Below the pieces are notes generated by a model. It had not been told where the DNA came from. It ran no database searches and saw nothing but the letters and a program-made list of their open reading frames with translations. From a virus: DNA of 26,770 nt. Positions 1 through 5,943 of the stretch are shown here, in pieces. The position numbers and the translations under genes are program-made. The stretch's first letter is position 1; each line of letters begins with the position of its first letter. The DNA lies in the IMG/VR virus record IMGVR_UViG_3300028410_000056, positions 1-26,770 of that record. One strand, given 5' to 3'.

Positions 1-1
1 G

Positions 2-58
2 CCACTATTCAAAATACTAGAAGACATGATGGAAAGATATGAGACTTTAACTATTTAA
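2..58 (+). CDS. 3' end of a small protein, truncated by the window edge
   Basis: The second frame is open from the window edge to a UAA at 56-58 and reads as an ordinary charged tail ending RYETLTI. The next ATG follows five bases later, the tight spacing seen throughout this phage. Only 18 residues are visible, so no family can be named. A second frame is also open over the same bases, and the assignment rests on the spacing to the next start and the amino-acid composition. Confidence 0.4.
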   Translation, partial: PLFKILEDMMERYETLTI

Positions 59-63
59 TCACT

Positions 64-162
64 ATGAGCGAACTACAGATAGAACTACAAGAAGCAGAGT
101 TCCGAATATGACGAGATAAAACAGAAGACTGATACATAGAGAGACTTTTAGATTCACAGTAA
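64..162 (+). CDS. Small hypothetical protein (32 aa, UGA=Gly)
   Basis: Short charged protein beginning MSELQIELQEAEF and ending in UAA. It contains two in-frame UGA codons read as glycine (FRIGRDK and EDGYIE), so it is invisible under the standard code. It starts five bases after the preceding stop and ends two bases before the next ATG, consistent with one transcript. The N-terminal half is probably helical. No function can be proposed; small size is the main reason for doubt. Confidence 0.5.
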
Positions 163-164
163 AT

Positions 165-446
165 ATGAGCAATCAATCAGAGGCTGAGAAGTACCTAAAG
201 GAAGTTAAAGAAGGAGAAGAAAAACCCGAAACTACCACGTATACTATAAGCCATGAGTTATTACATTTCTTTGTTGGAAGTACGGATAGCTATTATGGTG
301 ATGGCTGGAGAGCACCAGAATCAACTAGAGAAGAATGGGATATATTAGAGATTGCCTACGAAAAGGAGATTCATGATCGCCTTGAAGTATATCGCCTCGA
401 TAGAGAGCGTAAAGAATACGAAAGACTCAAAGCCAAATACGAATAA
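165..446 (+). CDS. Hypothetical protein (93 aa) with charged helical C-terminus
   Basis: Ninety-three residues, UAA stop, no UGA codons. The N-terminus is very acidic/basic (EAEKYLKEVKEGEEK), the middle carries aromatic residues (HELLHFFVG, SYYGDGW), and the last 35 residues form a highly charged region likely to be a long helix (RLDRERKEYERLKAKYE). ATG 165 lies two bases after the preceding stop, so translational coupling is likely. It sits upstream of an SSB-like gene, suggesting an early or replication-associated role, but no domain is recognised. Confidence 0.65.
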   Translation: MSNQSEAEKYLKEVKEGEEKPETTTYTISHELLHFFVGSTDSYYGDGWRAPESTREEWDILEIAYEKEIHDRLEVYRLDRERKEYERLKAKYE

Positions 447-468
447 CCCTTTATAATACCCTTATACT

Positions 469-1116
469 ATGACTAAAATCTACCGAGCTATTAAGACGGA
501 GCAAGATAAACAGCCTTGCTTCGAGAACTACGACAGAGAAAACCCAGATGATTCAGAGAGGTCTTCTGCTATCACTGGTACATTCAGATCTATCTGATTC
601 AATAACAAGGAAGTAAATAGAAGAAGAGATAATGAGCCTATGGTACTTCGTGAGGTATATATAAATTTAGTAAACAAAGCAGGAGAGGAGGTAGTTATTA
701 AAGGAGTCATTAGTTTCCACTACCCACAACAAGACAAAACTACTATCAACTATACAGTAATGGGTATGGTAAACAAACTAGCAAACTACAAGGAACTAGG
801 CAAGCTAGAGTTCACTATCGTAAAGAAGAAAAGTACTTACATCTCAATAGTAGAAAGAAAATCATGAGGGCAAGACGATATTCTCTATGATAAGTACTCT
901 TATGATGAGCAGCAGACTATGCCAGACTTGCTAGAGAAAATAGAACAGAACGCTCTACTCATACAAGTAATAAATACAGACGAGAAAGCAGAAGAAGAGA
1001 GTGATGTACTAGCAGAAAGTAAGACGTTAGAAGCACTAGAGGATAAGAAGAGAGCAGATGACGTTGGTAAGGATATTAGGTTCTGAGAACCTGATACAGA
1101 TTCGCTTCCGTTCTAA
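469..1116 (+). CDS. Candidate single-stranded DNA-binding protein with acidic SSB-type tail (215 aa)
   Basis: The protein has a basic N-terminal region, a central beta-rich stretch (VLREVYINLVNKAG, EEVVIKGVISFHYPQ, INYTVMGMVNK) with the feel of an OB fold, and an acidic C-terminal region ending PDTDSLPF. Bacterial and phage SSBs end in an acidic tail tipped by a hydrophobic pair such as IPF, which recruits partner proteins; the match here is to that end motif, not to a full-domain alignment. Three in-frame UGA codons (RSIGFNN, RKSGGQDD, IRFGEPD) are read as glycine. The leader has a CCTTTATAAT stretch about 20 bases upstream and no Shine-Dalgarno. The next gene is a conserved phage protein often found in replication regions. 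Other OB-fold or recombination mediator proteins are possible. Confidence 0.5.
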
Positions 1117-1140
1117 CTCCCCTTTATTTAAGCCAATAGT

Positions 1141-1497
1141 ATGCAAGTAGTACTAACAGCAATACTGGACACCTACAAGAAACTTAAAGACGGTAGCATG
1201 AAGGTGACTTTTGAGACAGGGGAACTCTGAGCAGAACAGGTGCTAGGTATACATGAGTTATGCAACCAAGAAATATATATAGCTATGTGACAGAACCCTC
1301 TCGCCTATCAAGACATACAAGACAATCTACCCAAAGCATTAGAACAGACACCAAAAAGAAAGTCCTCTAGTAAAAGGCTCAGATCTGTACTCTATCTGCT
1401 ACGGAAAAAGTGAGGGAAAGGCGATAAAGACGATTACTATGAGAAAATGATGGACTCTATAATTGAGTTCTATAAAGGGAAGTTAGACGAGTGATAA
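1141..1497 (+). CDS. Conserved phage hypothetical protein (118 aa)
   Basis: A 118-residue protein beginning MQVVLTAILDTYKKL. The pattern of a basic patch followed by a helical C-terminus (KRKSSSKRLRSVLYLLRKK, then YYEKMMDSIIEFYKGKL) resembles a widespread family of small phage proteins of unknown function found near replication genes. In-frame UGA codons are read as glycine (TGELGAEQ, AIAMGQNPL-like, RKKGGKG). The frame ends with UGA-UAA, so the last residue is glycine under table 25. The leader contains CCCCTTTATTTAA. The family resemblance is from memory of the pattern, so function is left open. Confidence 0.6.
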
Positions 1498-1540
1498 CTT
1501 TTATATAGCACAACTTTTGCACAAGGTACTTATAAAATAA

Positions 1541-1609
1541 ATGATTGCATATATACTTATTGTGAGGTTAGAGGTTTACGAAAACGGTATCCTCCGTCAA
1601 TTAGAGTAA
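1541..1609 (+). CDS. Possible 22-aa leader peptide or micro-ORF
   Basis: ATG follows a CTTATAAAATAA leader like those of real genes here and opens 22 codons (MIAYILIVRLEVYENG...) ending in UAA. The composition is hydrophobic then charged and protein-like. However it overlaps the candidate folded RNA at 1568-1630 and lies just before the tRNA-like element, so the reading frame may be fortuitous. Confidence 0.25.
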   Translation: MIAYILIVRLEVYENGILRQLE

Positions 1610-1630
1610 AACACACTCTCTAGCCTCTAA
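1568..1630 (+). ncRNA. Candidate folded RNA element (three-way junction)
   Basis: A 7-bp closing stem (TTAGAGG at 1568-1574 with CCTCTAA at 1624-1630) encloses two smaller hairpins: ACGG/CCGT (1584-1587 with 1594-1597, 6-nt loop) and AGAGT/ACTCT (1603-1607 with 1615-1619, 7-nt loop). The element ends five bases before the long helix around the tRNA-like sequence. It could be a processing signal, a small RNA or chance complementarity; no known family is recognised. Confidence 0.3.
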
Positions 1631-1635
1631 TTAAC

Positions 1636-1764
1636 AGTAATAGTTACAGCTGATGGTGTAGTTAGTAGCTCAGTTGGTAGAGCTTTGTTGCAACAAATAC
1701 ACACCAGGATATGTGGTCACTGGTTCGAGTCCAGTCTACTACACCATCATCTGTAGCTATTGCT
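1636..1764 (+). repeat. Long imperfect inverted repeat enclosing the tRNA-like sequence
   Basis: The arm 1636-1665 pairs with 1736-1764 over 29 positions: 28 pairs including two G.U wobbles (1638/1762 and 1644/1756), one mismatch (1650/1750) and one bulged base (1663). The innermost seven pairs are the acceptor stem of the tRNA-like domain, so the acceptor helix runs on outward for about 22 more positions. The encoded 3' CCA (1744-1746) is buried in this helix by pairing with 1654-1656. Normal tRNA precursors do not have leader and trailer paired over such a length. Confidence 0.75.
1658..1746 (+). tRNA. tRNA-like gene with atypical anticodon region; identity not assignable
   Basis: Clear tRNA parts are present. 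D arm: TA linker, GCTC (1668-1671), loop AGTTGGTA, GAGC (1680-1683). T arm: ACTGG (1719-1723), loop TTCGAGT, CCAGT (1731-1735). Acceptor strand CTACTAC (1736-1742), then A and an encoded CCA (1744-1746). The 5' acceptor strand GTAGTTAG pairs with it if one T (1663) bulges out. The middle is abnormal: 35 bases separate the D and T arms instead of about 23. They contain a perfect palindrome (1684-1697, TTTGTTGCAACAAA) and a CACA/TGTG hairpin (1700-1703 with 1712-1715). No standard 5-bp/7-nt anticodon arm with U33 forms, so I assign no amino acid. It could be a long-variable-arm tRNA, a degenerate tRNA, or a tRNA mimic. Confidence 0.65.
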
Positions 1765-1790
1765 ATCTTTATAACCTACAAAAACAAAAA

Positions 1791-2015
1791 ATGAAATTAC
1801 TAAAAAGACTAAGAAGACGAATCTTTATGCTAGGGATAGCTTGTTACGGTCTACCAATGAACGTACTAGCTTACAATCCTACCTGTGTAGCTAATACACT
1901 ACAGCATATCAATGAACTAAACTATGTAATACAGAACGTAGAACTAACTACTCAGAAGAGAATGAGCTACAGACGGAAACTACATAAGACAGTTATGTCT
2001 CTAGAACAATGTTAG
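1791..2015 (+). CDS. Small exported protein with signal peptide (74 aa)
   Basis: ATG 1791 follows an A-rich leader (ACAAAAACAAAAA). The N-terminus is a textbook secretion signal: MKLLKRLRRR, a hydrophobic segment (IFMLGIACYGL), then PMNVLA as a likely signal peptidase site before YNPTCV. The mature part of about 47 residues has two cysteines (one near its start, one as the last residue), which could form a disulfide, and a helical middle. It has no UGA codons and ends in UAG. It precedes a Cys-rich protein and the endolysin, so a role at the cell envelope is plausible. No family is recognised. The longer frame through the tRNA-like region is not used because its start would lie inside that RNA. 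Confidence 0.65.
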   Translation: MKLLKRLRRRIFMLGIACYGLPMNVLAYNPTCVANTLQHINELNYVIQNVELTTQKRMSYRRKLHKTVMSLEQC

Positions 2016-2030
2016 TAACCTTTAATCCTT

Positions 2031-2453
2031 ATGAATATTATGAATGAAATATTCCAGAAAGAACAAGAACTTAAAGATCTCAAATACCAGAAATGGCAAC
2101 AGGATGAGAAGATAAAGAAGTTAGCAGAGAAGGAATTTAAGGATAAGAATGGCTGATTAAATATATACATTAACGATGATTACGCTTGATGTTCAATATG
2201 AGACTACAGCTTCTATTTCTGATACGAAGAGACTATATGTAAAAAACATCCTAAGAAGTCTCACTGTCTTGATGATTATGATTGTGAAGATAGGGAGCGG
2301 TGTTTCACTGCCAGTATAGGAGACAAAGAAATTGCCAGATACGCTGAATCAGATCTATGACCGTACAATCAAATGGAGTGAGCACTAATATCTGGTATTA
2401 TGTTAAGTGTCTATGAAGGAAAACTTTTACAACCAAAAACTAAATGAAAATAA
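2031..2453 (+). CDS. Cys-rich hypothetical protein (140 aa)
   Basis: A charged N-terminal helix (about residues 5-40, QKEQELKDLKYQKWQ) precedes a cysteine-bearing central region (CSIGDYSFYFGYEE, ICKKHPKKSHC, YDCEDRERC), with six cysteines between about residues 55 and 95 that could bind zinc or form disulfides. Seven or more UGA codons are read as glycine, several in aromatic-rich segments. An alternative start lies three codons downstream (2040). The 3' end overlaps the next gene by ten bases. The leader is CCTTTAATCCTT. No family is recognised. Confidence 0.55.
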
Positions 2454-2794
2454 AAACCACAACTACTATCTGAATCATTACTATCTGCGTATTATTGATT
2501 TATTTCTTGCTCTCAAACAGCTGAAACACCAGTTCTCCTGGTGGACAGAAGTGTGTAGAGTTTAACGAAACAAAGAAGGTGACAACCAATAAGAAGAACT
2601 ATGATAAATGCGATAGAGAGGAATCTGTCTACAAATCAGAGCGAGGAGAACTAGAATTAATACAGCAAGGTATTAGTGAGCAAGCAGACTGAGTTAGAGC
2701 TATCAAAGAATCATACCCTTTCGACTTAGCTCCTGAGCAAGAGCAAACGAAACTGACTCCTGAACTGACGAAGAATTTGAACCTCATAAAATAG
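2444..2794 (+). CDS. Membrane-anchor protein, probably the N-terminal part of the endolysin (116 aa)
   Basis: The frame opens with MKIKTTTTIG followed by a single transmembrane segment or uncleaved signal anchor (IITICVLLIYFLL, residues 11-23). A Ser/Gly linker and a charged, probably helical region (residues about 35-90) follow before UAG at 2792-2794. Read alone it is a membrane-tethered protein with no domain. The amidase frame immediately downstream has no start codon of its own and lies in the -1 frame. Both frames are open over 2698-2791, so this gene and the amidase are most simply one protein split by a -1 shift. A run A-AAA-UAG at 2788-2794 would allow tandem AAA re-pairing at the stop. 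A sequencing indel is the alternative. Confidence 0.6.
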
Positions 2795-3555
2795 TTATTC
2801 ATCACACAGTTAGTTGAGGAGAGAGATCTTGGGAGAATACCCACAAGAACAAGAGCAAATGAAAGAGTACGTCAGAATTATGAAGCAATATATATTATCA
2901 TATAGTGGTATTCAAGGACTGAACATACAAGCAATATAGGAAATTGAATGAACGGCCTTGGGCTACTAGAGCTAATAATGATTGAATACATATAGCAATG
3001 GAAGGTAACTTCAATGAAGAGAAGCCCACTAAGGAACAGATAAGAATGGTACAGAGTGTGGTCGAGGAGATAAGGATAGAGTTTGGAGATCTAAAAGTAT
3101 ACGAGCATGGTGAACTACAAGGAGAATCCAGTGGATGTGCAGGGAAAAACTTTGATACTAGCCTATTAGCACAGCCAGTAGTCATAGAAGGTAAGGGAGA
3201 CCAAGCCTCTAAGATAGCAAGCTACGCCTACAATATCTGTATGTCTTACACAGGAGACGTTGAGATGATCTACTGATGCAAGGATATGGTGCTCACTTTC
3301 AATGCTGAGAACAGAAACTGGCTATACAATACTGTCTCTGCCAAGAACGAGAATGGCACTAGAGACCATGGTATCTGCCAACTGAACGACAAGTACCATA
3401 CCCCTTTCATATCTACTAGAGAATTTCTGGATGCCTACAGCCAAGTAGACTACTGCTTTGAAGTATGGATTGATGCGAACAGAAAGAAGAAGATGCCATG
3501 GAGAGGCTACTATGTAAAAGAAGAGAGAGGAGTAAATGTAGCTTTTAATTGATAA
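2698..3555 (+). CDS. Endolysin: zinc amidase (Amidase_2/PGRP-like) plus lytic-transglycosylase-like domain; lacks own start
   Basis: The frame is open from 2698 to UAA 3553-3555 with no ATG, GTG or TTG before the conserved core, which begins at PHKIVIHHTVSG (about 2782). Amidase_2 features are visible: the IVIHH zinc histidine, YYHIVVFKDG, ERPWATRANN, the GNFNEEKPTKEQ segment, then VYEHGEL with a second zinc histidine and GCAGKNFD with the zinc cysteine. After a linker, about residues 150-255 of the core look like a lysozyme/soluble lytic transglycosylase domain: LTFNAENRNW with a candidate catalytic Glu and DHGICQLNDKY, comparable to the G-[LIF]-x-QIN motif. The enzyme would cut both the stem-peptide amide and the glycan. 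UGA is read as glycine in TVSGGE, FKDGTYK and NDGIH. Expression probably depends on a -1 frameshift from the upstream anchor frame. Confidence 0.75.
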
Positions 3556-3566
3556 GCTAGATTGAG

Positions 3567-3680
3567 ATGAAAGAGTATCTGCAAGAGATAACTATACGAG
3601 GAAGAATAGTTATATGGACTGCTATAACTTGACGGTTATTATTCTTTATCATAATAGCAGAATATTTCTATTATAACTAA
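3567..3680 (+). CDS. Tiny single-helix membrane protein (37 aa), possible holin
   Basis: Thirty-seven residues with a short charged N-terminus (MKEYLQEITIRGR), one hydrophobic segment (IVIWTAITG, LLFFIIIAEYF) and no other features; UGA gives the glycine in AITGRLL. It begins 11 bases after the endolysin stop. A small membrane protein next to an endolysin is the usual position for a holin or lysis regulator, so this is a candidate by context only. More small membrane proteins lie at the right end of the window and compete for that role. Confidence 0.5.
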
Positions 3681-3702
3681 CCCCTTTATTATCTACAGGA
3701 CA

Positions 3703-3780
3703 ATGAAAAGAGAATGTGAATTAGAGGGGACAACAATATTTGCTACCGACATCAATGTCGTTACCACTTTTACCCCCTAA
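3703..3780 (+). CDS. Possible micro-protein (25 aa)
   Basis: ATG 3703 follows a CCCCTTTATTATC leader and opens 25 codons (MKRECELEGTTIF...) to UAA, without UGA. The coding stretch includes an inverted repeat, CGACAT (3747-3752) with ATGTCG (3755-3760), so it might partly be a regulatory or transcription-pausing site. The leader motif and spacing support translation; the small size prevents certainty. Confidence 0.35.
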   Translation: MKRECELEGTTIFATDINVVTTFTP

Positions 3781-3786
3781 CTAATA

Positions 3787-4032
3787 ATGAGACAAGCACC
3801 TAGTGATGATGATCTAGTAAAACACTGAGCTTATAACATAGCTAAGTGAGAGATAGAAGAAGCACTCCAAGAGATACAGCTATCTAACTACGACAAAGAA
3901 GTAACAACAACAGCTTACCATAGAGTAATAAAATATGCTATGATGCTAAAAGATATACTAGTAGAAGAAGACCCAACACTATACAACAAAGCAAGTAAAG
4001 AGTATTTAGATACTGATAATAAAGATGAATAA
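3787..4032 (+). CDS. Small acidic helical hypothetical protein (81 aa)
   Basis: The protein begins MRQAPSDDDLVKHG and is mostly helical and acidic (EIEEALQEIQLS, MLKDILVEEDPTLYNKASK). Two UGA codons are read as glycine (VKHGAYN, AKGEIEE). It starts six bases after the preceding UAA and its last codons overlap the next start by eight bases, implying coupled translation. No domain is recognised. Confidence 0.6.
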
Positions 4033-4486
4033 AGAACAACTAACCACACGATACCAAGGTCAGTTCGCTAGTAAGGAGTTGAGCTTTGGGTGTAGAATTT
4101 CTTATGACGGAGATTTATGAGGTAGAGAATACTGAAAGTTTGTTTGTCGCTATGACGTAATGAATCCAGACGAGGATATTGAAATACAAATAAGTAGAGC
4201 ACCTAGATTCTATAAGGTATTGAGAGATTCAGGTAATTTTCTTGAACAGTTACTTATATGAAAACATAACTTTGAAAACATAGGACACCCACTAACACGA
4301 GGGAGATTATATCAGGAGCTGTTAGTAAATAAGTATTGTGGTATGACGGAGATATGACAGTTTCTTGATCCCATACTGAGAGAAAAGCTGCGGAAATCCA
4401 GACTCCTAGACAAAACTATCTACGAATGGGTAGAAGTGCCTGAGATCTACGAGATACTTTTATCAATAAAAGATAACTATGAGTAA
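4025..4486 (+). CDS. Hypothetical protein (153 aa)
   Basis: A 153-residue soluble protein ending in UAA. The N-terminal half is beta-like (CRISYDGDLGGREYGKFVCRYDV), the C-terminal half helical (FLEQLLIG..., DPILREKLRKSRLL). Five UGA codons are read as glycine. It overlaps the gene upstream by eight bases, and its own end overlaps the start of the (Gly-X)n repeat gene by eight bases. Its last codons (LLSIKDNYE) include one copy of a 21-bp direct repeat found again at 5189-5209. No family is recognised. Confidence 0.55.
4458..4478 (+). repeat. 21-bp direct repeat, copy 1 (inside a coding sequence)
   Basis: This segment, beginning TTTTATCAATAAAAG, is repeated exactly at 5189-5209. Here it encodes the end of the 153-aa protein; the second copy is intergenic. 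Both copies are directly followed by a gene start (4479 and 5213). Confidence 0.8.
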
Positions 4487-4787
4487 CACTACGCTAGAAG
4501 ACCACAAAACGTGAGAATGAGACTGAGACTGATACTGAGACTGATACTGAAACTGAAACTGAAACTGATACTGAGACTGATACTGAAACTGAAACTGAAA
4601 CTGAAACTGATACTGAGACTGATACTGAAACTGATACTGAAACTGAGACGGATACTGATACTGAAACTGATACTGATACTGAAACTGATACTGAGACTGA
4701 AACTGATACTGAAACTGAAACTGATACTGATACTGAAACTGAAACTGATACTGAAACTGAAACTGAGACTGAGTTACTATCCTTTAA
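4479..4787 (+). CDS. (Gly-Asp/Tyr/Asn)n dipeptide-repeat protein encoded mainly by UGA (102 aa)
   Basis: ATG 4479 overlaps the upstream stop. After an 11-residue head (MSNTTLEDHKT) every second codon from 4512 to 4770 is glycine: 43 UGA and a single GGA (4650-4652). The intervening residues are Glu once, then only Asp, Tyr or Asn, giving a (G-D/G-Y/G-N)43 tract before a short VTIL tail and UAA. The lone GGA in register with the UGA codons is internal support for UGA=Gly. Under the standard code translation would stop after 11 residues. Gly-Tyr/Gly-Asn repeats are typical of flexible, self-associating or elastic low-complexity proteins in general; the role here is unknown. The other two forward frames are also open, a result of the 6-bp period, but would give Thr-Asp/Glu or Lys/Leu/Ile repeats without a start overlapping the upstream stop. 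Confidence 0.6.
4512..4772 (+). repeat. Hexanucleotide tandem repeat (TGA-NAC)n, about 43 units
   Basis: The array is a 6-bp period TGA followed by GAC, TAC or AAC, running for about 260 bp with almost no departures except a GAA at the start and one GGA (4650). Variation is confined to one base of the unit, which changes only Asp/Tyr/Asn in the coding frame. Such an array should be prone to slipped-strand length change in steps of two residues without loss of frame. Confidence 0.9.
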
Positions 4788-4806
4788 CCTTTATATACCC
4801 AATACC

Positions 4807-5187
4807 ATGAAAGAACAACTTATCGAGAAAATCCTAGAGAAATATTTACTAGGTGAAACAGAACAAACAGAAAGTAATAACCCTTTTATATGAAAGTATG
4901 TGATTGTAAGAGGTTATGATGCTTGAGTATGGTGTGGTAAACTTATAGACTGAACAAAAGGTAATATCATCTTAGAAGATGCTAGAAACTTATGGAGACG
5001 ATGGTGTAAAGAGTGAATAGGTCTATCTGGTCTAGCTTCTTATTGACTAGCGGATAAAGACGTAGTTAAGGTATTAGAAACACAGAAGAAGATAATGATT
5101 ACTGATGAGAGAGTATCTACTTTCTTTATAGTAGAAAAAGATATAGAGAAACAGCTAAGAGAATGGAAGACAGCAGAACAAAGTTAA
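4807..5187 (+). CDS. DUF6948-like conserved phage protein (126 aa)
   Basis: The sequence YVIVRGYDAGVWCGKL, followed by IILEDARNLWRRW, then GLSGLASYGLADKD and a C-terminal IMITDERVSTFFIVEKDIE, follows the layout of a phage family usually listed as DUF6948 (IVRTYSAGVFAG..., NARRLWYW..., SLSQLA..., IIPCTEKA). The function of the family is not known. Position 40 of the protein, a UGA codon (4924-4926), falls on the conserved glycine of AGV, which supports the recoding. Six UGA codons in total. The leader is CCTTTATATACCC. The gene lies between the Gly-X repeat gene and a small Cys-rich protein. Confidence 0.7.
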
Positions 5188-5188
5188 A

Positions 5189-5209
5189 TTTTATCAATAA
5201 AAGATAACT
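5189..5209 (+). repeat. 21-bp direct repeat, copy 2 (intergenic)
   Basis: Exact copy of 4458-4478, located directly after the UAA of the DUF6948-like gene and four bases before the next ATG. The two copies bracket the repeat gene and the DUF6948-like gene (731 bp from start to start), suggesting a duplication or recombination junction. Confidence 0.8.
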
Positions 5210-5212
5210 GGG

Positions 5213-5434
5213 ATGAGGAATAAATATGTAGACAAACAACTAGACAATAGATGCCGTACAGAAACGAACCCTAGAGACACGAGGCGTGATTGTCGAAGTC
5301 CTTGATGTAAAAGATTTGCTTTCTTAAAATGTTGGCATTGATACAAATATTGCTTCAAACACTGGAGGAGTGACTACAAATGGTGAAGTGAGATATGATT
5401 ACGGAGAGCAATAAAGTGGACAAAGATATTTTAA
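5213..5434 (+). CDS. Small basic Cys/His-rich protein, likely zinc-binding (73 aa)
   Basis: The protein is strongly basic and has a metal-ligand pattern in its middle: CRSPGCKRFAF, KCWHGYKYCFKHW (cysteines and histidines between residues about 27 and 51). The tail is basic and aromatic (RSDYKWGSEIGLRRAIKWTKIF). UGA supplies four glycines, including the one inside the SPGC knuckle. It could bind nucleic acid, but no named family is recognised. Two further small Cys-rich genes lie at 6894 and 7069. Confidence 0.55.
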
Positions 5435-5512
5435 CCAAACAACTCCAAACTTAGAAAAGAAGCAAAAACAACTAGCTAAACTACAGCAACATTTTATTGA
5501 TAGTATGACATT
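5412..5512 (+). other. Start-less open frame with coiled-coil-like sequence
   Basis: After UAA at 5412-5414 one frame runs to UAA at 5510-5512 and reads like a helix (LEKKQKQLAKLQQHFIDSM) but has no upstream ATG. It overlaps the 3' end of the 73-aa gene in another frame, and the third frame holds a 19-codon ORF starting at 5395. It may be a remnant of a broken gene or a frameshifted extension of the upstream one. Confidence 0.25.
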
Positions 5513-5515
5513 GTA

Positions 5516-5617
5516 ATGATAACTAAACTATGAGAAGGAAATGGTACTGAATATACACACCCTAATTGAATGTGCTGAGCGTATACTGTGAAATTACTGA
5601 AGCGTGTATTGCGATAA
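5516..5617 (+). CDS. Possible small protein (33 aa)
   Basis: ATG 5516 opens 33 codons with three UGA codons read as glycine (MITKLGEGNG, HPNGMCGAYTVKLLKRVL) to UAA 5615-5617. The composition is plausible for a small protein with a basic helical C-terminus. No other evidence supports it, and it may be a fragment. Confidence 0.35.
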
Positions 5618-5659
5618 TAATATAACTGATAAGCCTTTAATTAACTAATTTACTGTATA

Positions 5660-5923
5660 ATGCTTAAAGTATATGTATCTCAATCAAGAATGCTTCATAT
5701 TTTAGAAGAATATTGTATTTACTGATGATATTTTTCATGAGCTTATTTTGAACTAAAACGCTATAAAAAAGAATATTGAATGGAAGTTAAATTTAATAAA
5801 TCATTATGAAAAAGAATACTCCAAAATAAATATATGAAAGTAGTTATTTGACATATAGAATGATATGATGAAAAAGATTTTGACTCTTTCTTTGAAGAGT
5901 ACTGTAAAGAATTAGATAAATAA
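5660..5923 (+). CDS. AT-rich hypothetical protein (87 aa)
   Basis: The gene is more AT-rich than its neighbours. The protein begins MLKVYVSQSRMLHILEEY, continues through a Gly/Tyr/aromatic segment with two adjacent UGA codons (IYGGYFSGAYFELKRYKKEYG), and ends with an acidic tail (DEKDFDSFFEEYCKELDK). UGA codons are needed to keep it open. The pattern suggests a small alpha/beta protein; no family is recognised. A TGTATAAT sequence overlaps the start codon. Confidence 0.55.
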
Positions 5924-5943
5924 CTTTTACTTATTATATATCC

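Noticed and set aside
1674-2015. Extended 113-aa version of the exported protein
   Set aside because: Its start lies within the tRNA-like D loop and the extra N-terminus would bury the signal peptide; ATG 1791 gives a classical signal sequence.
4511-4810. Standard-code frame of 99 codons reading as Arg/Lys-Leu/Ile repeats
   Set aside because: It is a consequence of the hexanucleotide array being open in all forward frames. The frame from 4479 has a start overlapping the upstream stop and a normal stop just after the array.
5651-5662. TGTATAAT as a promoter for the 87-aa gene
   Set aside because: It overlaps the ATG, so transcription would start inside the gene, and no matching -35 is evident.
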